DNA of 64,000 bases from Stutzerimonas stutzeri TS44 (GCA_000263395.1 AJXE01000003.1:186001-250000); one strand, 5' to 3'; shown: positions 17,907-26,602, numbered from the stretch's first letter. Program-made: numbers and translations. The notes: generated by a model from the sequence alone, not told the origin.

Positions 17907-19268
17907 ATGCGCACGACACTTTTCAGATTGGGGACTCTTTCACTCGCCCTGCTGGCCGGCAGCGCCAGCGCGGCGGTATCCGAGGCAGACGCCGCCCGGC
18001 TCGGCGACAGCCTGACCCCGGTGGGCGCCGAACGCGCCGGCAATGCCGCCGGCACCATTCCGGCGTGGACCGGCGGCCTCCCGGTGGATGCCGCGCCGGT
18101 GAGCGCCGAGGGTTTCGTCGGCGACCCGTTCGCCGCCGACCAGCCGAAATTCACCATCACCGCGCAGAACTACCAGCAGTATCAGGACAACCTGAGCCCC
18201 GGCCAGATCGCCATGCTCAAGCGCTACCCGCAGAGCTACCGCCTGCCGGTGTACGAAACCCGCCGCAGCGCCGCGCTGCCGCAGCACATCTACGACGCCG
18301 CGGCGCGCAACACGCGCAACACCACGCTGGTGCGTGGCGGCAACGGCCTGGAGAACTTCGACACGGCGCTGGCCTTCCCGATCCCGCAGGACGGCCTGCA
18401 GGCGGTCTGGAACCACATCACCCGCTATCGCGGTGCCTCCGTGCGCCGCGTGATCGCGCAGGCCACGCCGCAGGTCAACGGCAGTTACAGCCTGGTGAAG
18501 TTCATCGACGAGGTGGTCTACGCCAACACCCTGACCGACTACAACGCCGAAAAGCACGGCAACGTGCTGTTCTACTTCAAGCAGCAGGTGACCGAACCCT
18601 CGCGCCTGGCGGGCAACGTGCTGCTGGTGCACGAAACCCTCGACCAGGTGAAAGAACCGCGCATGGCCTGGATCTACAACGCCGGCCAGCGCCGTGTGCG
18701 CCGCGCGCCGCAGGTGGCCTACGACGGTCCCGGCACCGCGGCCGACGGACTGCGCACCGCGGACAATCTGGACATGCTCAACGGCGCGCCGGATCGCTAC
18801 GACTGGAAGCTGGTCGGCAAGCGCGAGCTGTACATTCCCTACAACTCCTACCGCCTGGACTCGCCGCAGCTGAAGTACGACGACATCGTCAAGCCCGGTC
18901 ATATCAACCAGGACCTGACGCGCTACGAGCTGCACCGCGTCTGGGAAGTCGAGGCGACGCTCAAGCCGGGCGACCGCCACATCTACGCCAAGCGCCACCT
19001 GTTCATCGACGAGGACACCTGGCAAGCCGCGGTGATCGACCACTACGACGGTCGCAACCAGCTGTGGCGGGTGGCCGAGGCGCATGCGCTGCAGGTCTAC
19101 AACGTGCAGGTGCCGCTGTATGCCGTGGAAACCCTGTATGACCTGATCTCCGGGCGCTACCTGGTGATGGGCATGAAGAACGAGGAAAAGACGCCTTACA
19201 GCTACAACTACAAGGCCAGCTCCAACCAGTACACCCCGGCCGCCCTGCGCAGCTCCGGCGTCCGCTGA
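17907..19268 (+). CDS. DUF1329 family exported protein
   Basis: The 453-aa protein starts at the ATG at 17907, which gives a clean Sec signal peptide (MRTTLFRLGTLSLALLAGSASA). The mature chain matches DUF1329, the family of periplasmic proteins with a LolA/LolB-like fold that in Pseudomonas often accompany RND-type exporters or lipid/organic-acid use; characteristic segments are GDSLTPVGAERAGN, IPAWTGG, YNAGQRRVRRAP and DRYDWKLVGKRELYIPYNSYR. Its usual neighbours (a DUF1302 protein, an RND exporter) are missing here, so the gene is an orphan. Function not established. Confidence 0.85.
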   Translation: MRTTLFRLGTLSLALLAGSASAAVSEADAARLGDSLTPVGAERAGNAAGTIPAWTGGLPVDAAPVSAEGFVGDPFAADQPKFTITAQNYQQYQDNLSPGQIAMLKRYPQSYRLPVYETRRSAALPQHIYDAAARNTRNTTLVRGGNGLENFDTALAFPIPQDGLQAVWNHITRYRGASVRRVIAQATPQVNGSYSLVKFIDEVVYANTLTDYNAEKHGNVLFYFKQQVTEPSRLAGNVLLVHETLDQVKEPRMAWIYNAGQRRVRRAPQVAYDGPGTAADGLRTADNLDMLNGAPDRYDWKLVGKRELYIPYNSYRLDSPQLKYDDIVKPGHINQDLTRYELHRVWEVEATLKPGDRHIYAKRHLFIDEDTWQAAVIDHYDGRNQLWRVAEAHALQVYNVQVPLYAVETLYDLISGRYLVMGMKNEEKTPYSYNYKASSNQYTPAALRSSGVR

Positions 19269-19323
19269 TGCACGTGAATAGTGCCGGGGACGGGGCGTTC
19301 ATGCCGCCATCCATTCGGCAACG

Positions 19324-19349
19324 AAAAAGCCCGCAGCTGCGGGCTTTTT
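19324..19349. terminator. Bidirectional intrinsic terminator
   Basis: AAAAAGCCCGCAG and CTGCGGGCTTTTT form a perfect 13-bp inverted repeat with A-tract and T-tract on both sides, between the convergent DUF1329 and yajG genes. Confidence 0.9.
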
Positions 19350-19378
19350 CATGGGTGCGGCAAGTGCCTGACCAGCGC

Positions 19379-19963
19379 TTACTGCGCCAGCAACTGACCG
19401 ATGCTCTGGTCCTTGAACACGCGGGTCAGCGCATCGCTCAACACATCGCTGACCAGCTTGGTGTTGGTCTGCTCGTTGGGCGCCATACCGAAGCGCTGAT
19501 TCAGCGAGGCGCCATAACGCCCGCTGTAGCGGCGGCCGGAGTTCTGCACGTCGACGCGCAGGGTTGCGCCGATGTTGGCCTCGGTGACGTACAGGCCTTC
19601 CTTGGGCGACTGGTACTTCAGTTCGGCCAGGGTCAGCGTCAGTTGCGGTGCGTTGTAGGCGTTGGGTGAAGGCGTGAAGCCGAGCAGGCGCACCGCCGCT
19701 TCGGTCTGCGCCTGCAGCTTGGGCAGCAGTTTTTCGCTCGGCACGATCACCGCGCTGGTTTCCGGGTACAGGCCGCCGCGCGTGCCCAGCGTGGGCGACG
19801 GACGTCCGTCGACGACCCGTACGACGACCGGCTGGCCCTTGCCGACCGGATTGATGGTGCCCAGCAGTTTGGGGCTGGGATCGAGCTGTTGCGGGCTGTG
19901 GGCACAGCCTGCGAGAGCCAGTCCAAGCACCGCGACAAGTCCGAACAACAGGCGCTGCAGCAT
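19379..19963 (-). CDS. yajG: YajG family lipoprotein
   Basis: The 194-aa protein starts at the ATG at 19963 with a lipoprotein signal ending in the lipobox LAGC (about Cys20). The mature part fits YajG: VVVRVVDGRPSPTLGTRGG, a predicted beta-rich outer-membrane-associated domain, and the C-terminal LVSDVLSDALTRVFKDQSI segment. In enterics yajG sits upstream of ampG and bolA; here neither is adjacent. Function unknown. Confidence 0.85.
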   Translation of the reverse strand: MLQRLLFGLVAVLGLALAGCAHSPQQLDPSPKLLGTINPVGKGQPVVVRVVDGRPSPTLGTRGGLYPETSAVIVPSEKLLPKLQAQTEAAVRLLGFTPSPNAYNAPQLTLTLAELKYQSPKEGLYVTEANIGATLRVDVQNSGRRYSGRYGASLNQRFGMAPNEQTNTKLVSDVLSDALTRVFKDQSIGQLLAQ

Positions 19964-20135
19964 GCTGTTTTTCTCCAAGTGAGGGGGATGACGAACGCGG
20001 CGCAGTATAGCGGGCGCTTCCCGGCCCCGACAGTGATGCACTGCAGTGCCGCTCATCCGACCGCGGCGCTGCGTCATCCGTCTGTCATGGGTAACTGCGA
20101 TAAAGCGCGTATCGCCTTCATCGAGATGCCCGACC

Positions 20136-20330
20136 ATGAGCTTCCTGCGTCGCCTGTTGCGCCCCCGCTCGCGCCAGCACTACGCATTCGTCGACGAACA
20201 GGGCTGCTGCCGCATGCTGTGCACCGCCACCAACCGCCCGCGTGGCCGCCATTGGATCGAAGTGGGCGAAGTCCGGCTCGACTGGATCGGCCGCCCGCTG
20301 CCGGACGACGCGATCCTCGCAGGCCGCTGA
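20136..20330 (+). CDS. Small basic hypothetical protein
   Basis: The 64-aa protein begins MSFLRRLLRPRSRQHY, is strongly basic at the N-terminus and ends in LPDDAILAGR. It contains two adjacent cysteines (GCCRMLC). No family recognised and the ribosome-binding site is weak, but base composition at third positions and the terminator placed just after it support a real gene. Confidence 0.6.
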   Translation: MSFLRRLLRPRSRQHYAFVDEQGCCRMLCTATNRPRGRHWIEVGEVRLDWIGRPLPDDAILAGR

Positions 20331-20356
20331 ACCGGCCAGGGCCGCAACACCTGCAT

Positions 20357-20395
20357 AAAAAAACCGCCCTGCCTCCAGGAGACAGGGCGGTTTTT
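20357..20395. terminator. Bidirectional terminator between the small gene and mqo
   Basis: A7 then CCGCCCTGCCTC, loop, and GACAGGGCGG followed by T5 form a strong stem usable on both strands. Confidence 0.88.
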
Positions 20396-20421
20396 CGTTC
20401 AACCCACGAACGCGGCGGAAG

Positions 20422-21912
20422 TCAGTCCGCCAGGCCCAGGCGCTTGTCCGACAGCGCGCTGATCTCGCGATAGGCCGTCGCGTCGCTTTGCAGCTGGTCT
20501 TCGCGCGCCGGGAAGATCTCGCCCAGCTTGCTCGTCCAGGCCTGCGACCGGTACTGCTCGGGGAAGCAGCGCTCGATTAGCTCGAGCATGATCGATACCG
20601 TCACCGAGGCACCCGGCGAGGCGCCGAGCAGCGCGGCGATGCTGCCGTCCTTCGCGGCGACCAGCTCGGTACCGAACTGCAGGATGCCGCCCTTCTTCGG
20701 GTCCTTCTTGATGATCTGCACGCGCTGCCCGGCAACCTCCAGGCGCCAGTCCTCGGCCTTGGCCTCGGGGTAGAAGCCGCGCAGGGTTTCCAGGCGATCT
20801 TCCATGGACTGCATCACTTCCTTGATCAGGTAGCGGGTCAGGTCCATGTTGTCGCGCGCCACCGCCATCATCGGGCCGATGTTGCCGGGACGGATCGACA
20901 GCGGCAGGTCCATGAAGGAACCGCGCTTGAGGAACTTGGTGGTGAAGCCGGCGTAGGGTCCGAACAGCAGTGACTTCTTGCCATCGACGACGCGGGTATC
21001 CAGGTGCGGCACCGACATCGGCGGCGCGCCGACCGCGGCCAGGCTGTAGACCTTGGCCTGGTGCTGAGCGACGATTTCCGGGTTGTCGCAACGCAGCCAC
21101 TGACCGCTGACCGGGAAGCCGCCGAAGCCCTTGCCTTCCTCGATACCGGACATCTGCAGCAGCGGCAGTGCCGCGCCACCGGCGCCGAGGAACACGAAGC
21201 CGGCAGCCACTTCACGGGAGTCGCCGCTGCGGGTGTTCTTGATGTCGACCTTCCAGCCGGTCGCGGTGCGCGCCAGGCCGGTAACCTTCTGGTTGTAGGA
21301 AACCTTGACGCCGGCCTCGCGCGACAGATAGCCGAGCATCTGGTTGGTGACGGCGCCGAAGTTGACGTCGGTGCCGTTCATCGCACGGGTCGCGGCAATC
21401 GGCTCGTCGGCCGCGCGTCCCGGCATCATCAGCGGCATCCACTCGGCCAGCGTGGCGCGGTCTTCGGAATAGACCATGTCGGCGAAGGCGTGGTGGGTCT
21501 TCAGCGCCTCGAAACGGCGCTTGAGGAAATCAATGTTCTTGGCACCACGCACGAAGCTCAGGTGCGGCACGGCATTGATGAAGTCGCGGGGAGAGCCGAA
21601 GCCTTCGCGATCGGCGAGATATGCCCAGAACTGCTTCGAAACCTCGAACTGGGTATTGATATGGACGGCCTTCTTGATATCGATCGGGCCGTCCTTGCTG
21701 TCGGGGGTGTAGTTCAGCTCGCAAAGCCCCGCGTGGCCAGTACCGGCATTGTTCCAGGGATTGGAGCTTTCGATGGCTCCGGATTCCTGCAGTTCGATGA
21801 TCTCAAGCTTGATGCTGGGGTCGAGCTCCTTGAGCAGTACCGCGAGGGTAACGCTCATGATGCCGGCCCCCACCAACACCATATCCACTGCTTCGCTATC
21901 GTGTTGCGTCAT
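20422..21912 (-). CDS. mqo: Malate:quinone oxidoreductase
   Basis: The 496-aa FAD enzyme starts at the ATG at 21912, 9 nt after GGAG. It oxidises malate to oxaloacetate and passes electrons to the quinone pool at the inner membrane, replacing or supplementing NAD-malate dehydrogenase in the TCA cycle. Visible motifs are the FAD dinucleotide fold [16 protein letters not shown] (about 12-27), [18 protein letters not shown], and the C-terminal family segments GASPGAS and [16 protein letters not shown]. Pseudomonads often carry two mqo paralogues; the PA4642-type neighbour suggests the mqoB position. Confidence 0.95.
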   Translation of the reverse strand: MTQHDSEAVDMVLVGAGIMSVTLAVLLKELDPSIKLEIIELQESGAIESSNPWNNAGTGHAGLCELNYTPDSKDGPIDIKKAVHINTQFEVSKQFWAYLADREGFGSPRDFINAVPHLSFVRGAKNIDFLKRRFEALKTHHAFADMVYSEDRATLAEWMPLMMPGRAADEPIAATRAMNGTDVNFGAVTNQMLGYLSREAGVKVSYNQKVTGLARTATGWKVDIKNTRSGDSREVAAGFVFLGAGGAALPLLQMSGIEEGKGFGGFPVSGQWLRCDNPEIVAQHQAKVYSLAAVGAPPMSVPHLDTRVVDGKKSLLFGPYAGFTTKFLKRGSFMDLPLSIRPGNIGPMMAVARDNMDLTRYLIKEVMQSMEDRLETLRGFYPEAKAEDWRLEVAGQRVQIIKKDPKKGGILQFGTELVAAKDGSIAALLGASPGASVTVSIMLELIERCFPEQYRSQAWTSKLGEIFPAREDQLQSDATAYREISALSDKRLGLAD

Positions 21913-22235
21913 TAACGCGTTCTCCAGAATCACAGCATTAAACTGTCACGTCCGCAGTACGCGGCCGCGTATAACCCACCAGCCAGACGGCCAGAAACGG
22001 AGGAAGTCTCTGTATCCGCTGCTCGGGATAGCTGTGCCCGAGAACAGGCGAGAAGAACGCCTGCCAGCTGTTGGAAGGACGGCTTTTGGCTTCCTTCCTG
22101 ACGCCTCGATCGGACCGGAGCGGGGATATACCCGGGCTCGACAGTCGGATGCGGCGAAAAAACGCTTTGCGCGCTCGGTGCAGCGGTATGCCGCTGCACC
22201 GAGCGCCGGATATTCAATGTGGAGGGGCTGCCGCG
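21913..22235. other. Gene-free stretch upstream of mqo
   Basis: This 323-bp gap contains the mqo leader on the minus strand and, at its far end, the terminator of the PA4642-type gene. Two short stems lie in the leader, CTCGGG/CCCGAG and CAGGCG/CGCCTG (about 22020-22060), which could shape the mqo 5' UTR. No gene is credible here. Confidence 0.4.
22156..22206 (-). terminator. Strong hairpin terminator of the PA4642-type gene
   Basis: GCGCTCGGTGCAGCGG (22171-22186) and its exact complement (22191-22206) form a 16-bp perfect stem with a 4-nt TATG loop. On the minus strand the stem is followed, 7 nt later, by a T6 run (22157-22162). Confidence 0.75.
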
Positions 22236-22523
22236 TCAGCCGCGAGCCGCTTCGATCACCTCGATGTACGGCCGCGCCTGGTGCTGATCGGCCACCAGGT
22301 CGATGAAATCCCGCCCCTTGGCGTCACGTGCGCCGAGGTCGTAGCCGGCAGCCTGGAAGAAACCGATGTAGCGCTCGAAGTCGTCGATGCGCAGCCCGCG
22401 ATAGGCCTTGATCAGCTTGTACAGCGCCGGCGGCGTATCGTCAGCCGGTTCCGGCAGAAGAAACAGTTTGATCGCTTCGTCGCCGATCTCCTCGCCAATC
22501 ACCTGTTTCTTGTCTTTACGCAT
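22236..22523 (-). CDS. PA4642 family protein
   Basis: The 95-aa soluble protein matches the Pseudomonas PA4642 family: MRKDKKQVIGEEIGDE at the start, then KLFLLPEPAD, ALYKLIKAYRGLRIDDFERYI and the C-terminal RDFIDLVADQHQARPYIEVI. Function unknown. It is conserved next to mqoB in P. aeruginosa, which is the same order as here. Confidence 0.8.
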   Translation of the reverse strand: MRKDKKQVIGEEIGDEAIKLFLLPEPADDTPPALYKLIKAYRGLRIDDFERYIGFFQAAGYDLGARDAKGRDFIDLVADQHQARPYIEVIEAARG

Positions 22524-22711
22524 GTCGATTCTGCTCCACGGTTTCTCACCGGGGCGGCAGTTTACTCCTCACGGCCGACACGCTCAACGCGCCAGGGCAG
22601 CTTGCGACCAAGGTCGTACTCGCCGCGGCGCACCCGGACGGGGGATTACCATCGATCCGAGCGCCACGCCGGTGCTTATACTGCTGCATTGCGCACAAGG
22701 AGTGTCACGGC

Positions 22712-24448
22712 ATGAACCTACCTCCTCTATTCGCCGCCTGGCGCCAGACCCTGCGCCTGGGTTACGGCTCCGCGCAGCTGCGCGGCGATCTCAGCGCCGG
22801 CCTGACGGTCGGCATCATCGCCATTCCGCTGGCAATGGCGCTGGCGATCGCGGTCGGGGTGCCACCGCAGCATGGCCTGTACACGGTGCTGGTAGCCGCG
22901 CCGCTGATCGCGCTGACTGGCGGTTCGCGCTTCAATGTCAGCGGTCCGACCGCAGCCTTCGTGGTGATCCTGCTGCCGATCACCCAGCAGTTCGGCATCG
23001 GTGGCCTGCTGCTGTGCACCATGCTGGCCGGGCTGATCCTGATCGTGCTCGGCGTGCTGCGCGCGGGGCGGCTGATCGCCTTCATTCCCTATCCGGTCAC
23101 CTTGGGCTTCACCGCCGGCATCGGCATCGTCATCGCCACGCTGCAGCTCAAGGACCTGTTCGGCCTGGCGCTCAGCGAGCAGCCGCAGCACTACGTCGAG
23201 CAGGTCGCCCTGCTGGTGCGCTCGCTGCCGCAGGCGCAGGTGGGCGACGGGCTGGTTGCGATCGTAAGCCTGGCGGTGCTGATTCTCTGGCCGCGCTGGG
23301 TACCGCGTGTGCCCGGGCATCTGGTCGCACTGACGATCGGCGCCCTGGCCGGCCTCGCCCTGGAATCGTCCGGCATACCGATCGCCACGCTGGGCGAGCG
23401 CTTCAGCTATGAACTCGACGGCATCCACCATCCGGGCATTCCGCCGCTGCTGCCGGACTTCGCCTGGCCGTGGCAGCTCCCCGGCGCGGACGGCCAGCCG
23501 CTGCAGCTGAGTTACGAACTGTTCCGCCAGTTGCTGGCACCGGCGTTCGCCATCGCCATGCTCGGCGCCATCGAGTCGCTACTCTGCGCGGTGATCGCCG
23601 ACGGCATGACCGGCAGCAACCACGAGCCCAACGGCGAGCTGATCGGCCAGGGTCTGGGCAACCTGATCGCCCCGCTGTTCGGCGGCATCACCGCCACCGC
23701 CGCCATCGCCCGTAGCGCCGCCAACATCCGCGCCGGCGCATTCTCACCGCTGGCGGCGATCATCCATGCCGGTGTGGTGCTGGTGGCGATTCTCTGGCTG
23801 GCACCGCTATTCAGCTACCTGCCGATGGCCGCGCTGGCGGCGCTGCTGCTGATGGTGGCGTGGAACATGAGCGAGGCGCCGCACGTCGTGCATGTGCTGC
23901 GCATCGCCCCGCGCAGCGACGTGCTGGTGCTGTTGACCTGCCTGGTGCTGACCGTGCTGTTCGACATGGTGTTGGCGGTGGGCGTCGGCCTGCTGCTGGC
24001 CGCCGGACTGTTCATCAAGCGCATGAGCGAGCTGACCGACACCGGCCAGCTGTCGCGCGATCAGCGCCGCGTCCTGGCCGACCTGCCGGAGCATGTGGCG
24101 GCCTATGCCATTCGCGGTCCGCTGTTCTTCGGCGCCGCGGAAAAGGCCCTGGGCGCACTGCGCCGCTTCAATCCCGAAGTGCGGGTGGTTATCGTCGACA
24201 TCAGTGCCGTGCCCATGCTGGACATGACTGCCCTGGCGGCGCTGGAGAACGTGCTAGTGGATTACCGGCGGCTCGGCGTCACGCTGATCCTCAGCGGCAG
24301 CAACGCACGCGTGCGGCTCAAGCTACGGCGTGCCGGCATCCACCGGTTGCCAGGGCGCCTGCTGTATGTGCGCGATCTGACCCAGGCGCGGGAGAAGGCC
24401 CTGCGTCTGCTGCAGGATGAGGACAAGCTGTTGCCGCAGCCAGCCTGA
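22712..24448 (+). CDS. SulP family anion transporter with STAS domain (DauA-like)
   Basis: The 578-aa inner-membrane protein has about 10-14 membrane helices (about 30-420) followed by a cytoplasmic STAS domain (about 440-565; segment VVIVDISAVPMLDMTALAALENV). The SulP signature VGIIAIPLAMALAIAVGVPPQHGLYT is broken here as a long N-terminal motif at about 33-58, followed by the substrate segment FNVSGPTAAF. Such proteins carry sulfate, bicarbonate or C4-dicarboxylates (DauA/YchM); the nearby mqo makes a dicarboxylate role attractive but unproven. A TATACT -10-like box lies at about 22677 and AGGAG before the ATG. Confidence 0.9.
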   Translation: MNLPPLFAAWRQTLRLGYGSAQLRGDLSAGLTVGIIAIPLAMALAIAVGVPPQHGLYTVLVAAPLIALTGGSRFNVSGPTAAFVVILLPITQQFGIGGLLLCTMLAGLILIVLGVLRAGRLIAFIPYPVTLGFTAGIGIVIATLQLKDLFGLALSEQPQHYVEQVALLVRSLPQAQVGDGLVAIVSLAVLILWPRWVPRVPGHLVALTIGALAGLALESSGIPIATLGERFSYELDGIHHPGIPPLLPDFAWPWQLPGADGQPLQLSYELFRQLLAPAFAIAMLGAIESLLCAVIADGMTGSNHEPNGELIGQGLGNLIAPLFGGITATAAIARSAANIRAGAFSPLAAIIHAGVVLVAILWLAPLFSYLPMAALAALLLMVAWNMSEAPHVVHVLRIAPRSDVLVLLTCLVLTVLFDMVLAVGVGLLLAAGLFIKRMSELTDTGQLSRDQRRVLADLPEHVAAYAIRGPLFFGAAEKALGALRRFNPEVRVVIVDISAVPMLDMTALAALENVLVDYRRLGVTLILSGSNARVRLKLRRAGIHRLPGRLLYVRDLTQAREKALRLLQDEDKLLPQPA

Positions 24449-24461
24449 CGGCAGCGGCTTG

Positions 24462-24491
24462 GGTCAGCCGGCGTACGTGTGCCGGCTGACC
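24462..24491 (+). terminator. Perfect 11-bp hairpin after the SulP gene
   Basis: GGTCAGCCGGC pairs with GCCGGCTGACC over an 8-nt loop 13 nt past the stop. There is no T-run, so it may act with Rho or only as a 3' stabiliser. Confidence 0.5.
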
Positions 24492-24671
24492 ATCCTCCCC
24501 GACAGCCAATTCCCATAGCACACCTTGTCCATCCAGCCGCCGCCGGCCGCGAACAACACCGCCGCCGTCCTGGCAGTGCTCGCTGGCGAGTCGAGCCTGA
24601 ATACTGGTCATTTTTTGTACCACGGCTACGCAGCCCTGACGGCACGGCGTCTCGCCGACTTTTCCAGCAGC

Positions 24672-24706
24672 TTATCCACAGCAACTTCCACAGCTTTCGG
24701 GGATAA
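24672..24706 (+). repeat. DnaA-box module, copy 1 of 4
   Basis: Perfect DnaA box TTATCCACA at 24672-24680, CACAG at 24689-24693, and the inverted box CGGGGATAA at 24698-24706 (one base off the other copies). The centre, TTCCACAG, is itself a partial forward box. Confidence 0.85.
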
Positions 24707-24737
24707 CCAGTAGCCTGGCGCTGCCACCGCAACGGCT

Positions 24738-24815
24738 CTCATATAAAACTGCAAATAGCTGATTTAGATAGGGTTAAACAGCACAAAAGCGGGATCGAGC
24801 AAAAATCGAACAGAC
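24738..24815. other. AT-rich tract beside the DnaA-box modules
   Basis: Between copies 1 and 2 the sequence turns AT-rich for this genome: CATATAAAACTGCAAATAG, GATTTAGATAGGGTTAAAC and AGCAAAAATCGAAC. In an origin this would be the unwinding element; here that is only a possibility. Confidence 0.5.
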
Positions 24816-24861
24816 CGTTGCACGCCAGGCACCATCGCATCGCCAGAGGTTGCTCCATAGG

Positions 24862-24896
24862 TTATCCACAGAATGCTGCACAGATCGCGTGGATAA
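24862..24896 (+). repeat. DnaA-box module, copy 2 of 4
   Basis: Perfect TTATCCACA at 24862-24870, CACAG at 24879-24883 and CGTGGATAA at 24888-24896. The outer arms TTATCCAC/GTGGATAA form a perfect 8-bp inverted repeat. Confidence 0.88.
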
Positions 24897-24997
24897 CATG
24901 ATTGCCGTCCACCTATTGCCGTCATCGCCTAAATCAACCGGCCCGCGGACAGGTTCGGACTTATCCTTCGATGACCTGTCACAGCCGGAGCCACGCC

Positions 24998-25075
24998 ATG
25001 ATCAGCCATGCCATCTTGCAACGCCTGTTCGCCAACTATGCCTCGGCTGCCAGCGGCGCCTGCGCGGACGAATGA
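24998..25075 (+). CDS. Possible 25-residue small protein between DnaA modules
   Basis: The frame MISHAILQRLFANYASAASG... (25 codons) is preceded by GGAG with 7 nt to the ATG. It lies between repeat copies 2 and 3. No family recognised. The good ribosome-binding site is the only support, and chance is quite possible. Confidence 0.2.
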   Translation: MISHAILQRLFANYASAASGACADE

Positions 25076-25160
25076 TGCCAACGCCCTGACGAGCTGAACA
25101 AATTTCATACAGCGCGCCGCAGCCCGCGTGGCCCGGTGCTTGCGGCACTGTTTACCCAAA

Positions 25161-25195
25161 TTATCCACAGGACCTTGCACAGCAACCGTGGATAA
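25161..25195 (+). repeat. DnaA-box module, copy 3 of 4
   Basis: Perfect TTATCCACA at 25161-25169, CACAG at 25178-25182 and CGTGGATAA at 25187-25195, with the same internal spacing as the other copies. Confidence 0.88.
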
Positions 25196-25311
25196 GCTCG
25201 GAGAAAATTCGCGCCGACCCACCTGCCCGGGCGTGTTCGCCACGCTGATCAGAATCCGAGCAACCGCTGGAAACCCGCGCCGTTGGTGGCATGCGCCGAC
25301 CTATGCAGAAG

Positions 25312-25346
25312 TTACCCACAAGGCAATACACAGCTGGCGTGGATAA
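25312..25346 (+). repeat. DnaA-box module, copy 4 of 4
   Basis: TTACCCACA (one mismatch) at 25312-25320, CACAG at 25329-25333 and CGTGGATAA at 25338-25346. It lies 174 bp before the DUF5924 gene start. Confidence 0.85.
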
Positions 25347-25519
25347 AGCCAGGCGTATGTTCCCGCGTCCGGAAGGCGCCACCCGACGCCACTTGACCGC
25401 CCCGTTGCGGCGAGCCATTGTGCCGCCCGCATGTGCGGGCAGCGTGGCTGCCGGCATGCAATCCCAGCATTCCCGCAGTGTCCAAACTGATATCACCATC
25501 GGCTCGAAGTGATCGTCGC

Positions 25520-26542
25520 ATGCGCCTGAAAACCCGCCTGGCATCGCTGATCGATCGGATCAGCGGCCTGCTCCGTCGTTACCCCGGCACCGTTGCGCTG
25601 TTCGGTTTCTGCTCGGGCGTAGCCAGTTTCGTGCTGGTGGAGCGCCACGCCGGGCTGGCCAAGAGCATCGCCGCGATCATGCTGGTGAGCTGGGTCTGGC
25701 TGACGCTCGAGCACAGCCTGCGGCGCAGCCTGAAGCGCTGGTTCGGCTGGAAGCTGCCGGCGCCGCTGCTGCGCTATGCGACGCAGATGGTGCACCAGGA
25801 AAGCCTGTTCTTCATCGTCCCGTTCTTCGCCATCACCACCACCTGGAACAGCGGACAGGCGCTGTTCACCGGCCTGCTCGGGGTCGCCGCGCTGGTCTCG
25901 CTGATCGATCCGCTGTACTACCGCTGGCTGGCGCCGCGGCGCTGGATCTACCTCGGCTTCCACACGCTGACGCTGTTCGCCGTGCTGCTCACGGCGCTGC
26001 CGATCATCCTGCATCTGTCGACGCCGCAGAGCTATCAGCTGGCGCTTGCCGTGACAGTGCTGCTGGCGCTGCCCAGCCTGGGCAGCCTGTTCCGCCACTG
26101 GAACTGGCGCAGCCTGCTTGGCATGCTCGGGCTGGCTATCGCGCTCGCCGGCGCTGGCTGGCTCGGGCGCACCTGGGTGCCGCCGGCCACGCTGTGGCTC
26201 ACCGATGTCGCCGTGACGACCCATCTGGACGACCGCCAGCGCAAACCCGGCAAGGAGCTGCGCCAGCTCAGCAGCGCCGAGCTGCACGCCACGGGGCTCT
26301 ATGCTTTCACCGCGATCAACGCTCCGCGCGGGCTGAAGGAGCGCATCTACCACGAGTGGCTGCACGAAGGCCGTCAGGTCGACCGCATCGCGCTGGACAT
26401 CAGCGGCGGGCGCGAGGCGGGCTATCGCGCCTGGACGCACAAGCGCAACTTCCCACCGCAACCGGCCGGCAAGTGGCGCGTACGAGTGATGACGGAGGCG
26501 GGCCAGATGATCGGCATGCTGCGCTTCGAGGTCAGCGAATAG
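25520..26542 (+). CDS. DUF5924/DUF2914 membrane protein
   Basis: The 340-aa protein starts at the ATG at 25520 (MRLKTRLASLIDRIS); earlier in-frame starts lie in low-quality sequence next to the repeat cluster. About seven to eight hydrophobic segments occupy residues 25-225. The C-terminal part (about 245-338) is a DUF2914-type domain: AINAPRGLKERIYHEWLHEG, LDISGGREAGYRAWTHK, and GKWRVRVMTEAGQMIG, probably periplasmic. Function unknown. It is followed 60 bp on by mgtC-like and then a sugar dehydrogenase gene on the same strand. Confidence 0.82.
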   Translation: MRLKTRLASLIDRISGLLRRYPGTVALFGFCSGVASFVLVERHAGLAKSIAAIMLVSWVWLTLEHSLRRSLKRWFGWKLPAPLLRYATQMVHQESLFFIVPFFAITTTWNSGQALFTGLLGVAALVSLIDPLYYRWLAPRRWIYLGFHTLTLFAVLLTALPIILHLSTPQSYQLALAVTVLLALPSLGSLFRHWNWRSLLGMLGLAIALAGAGWLGRTWVPPATLWLTDVAVTTHLDDRQRKPGKELRQLSSAELHATGLYAFTAINAPRGLKERIYHEWLHEGRQVDRIALDISGGREAGYRAWTHKRNFPPQPAGKWRVRVMTEAGQMIGMLRFEVSE

Positions 26543-26602
26543 CGAACGTCCGGCCACGACGCCACTCCTAAGCAGAACCCGTAGCGCGTATCGGAGGCTG
26601 GC

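Larger units (their letters stand above)
24449..25519. other. 1.07-kb gene-free region with a DnaA-box cluster
   Basis: No credible long gene lies between the SulP and DUF5924 genes on either strand. The region carries four 35-bp repeats that look like DnaA-binding modules (listed separately), an AT-rich tract between copies 1 and 2 (about 24738-24815), and a possible 25-codon reading frame between copies 2 and 3. Nothing else in it is recognisable. Confidence 0.75.

Noticed and set aside
24672-25346. CRISPR array
   Set aside because: Only four units, spacers of 155, 264 and 116 bp, variable bases within each unit and no cas genes.
24449-25519. The main chromosomal origin oriC
   Set aside because: In Pseudomonas oriC lies beside dnaA, dnaN and rpmH; none are in this window, so the DnaA modules are more likely an accessory site.
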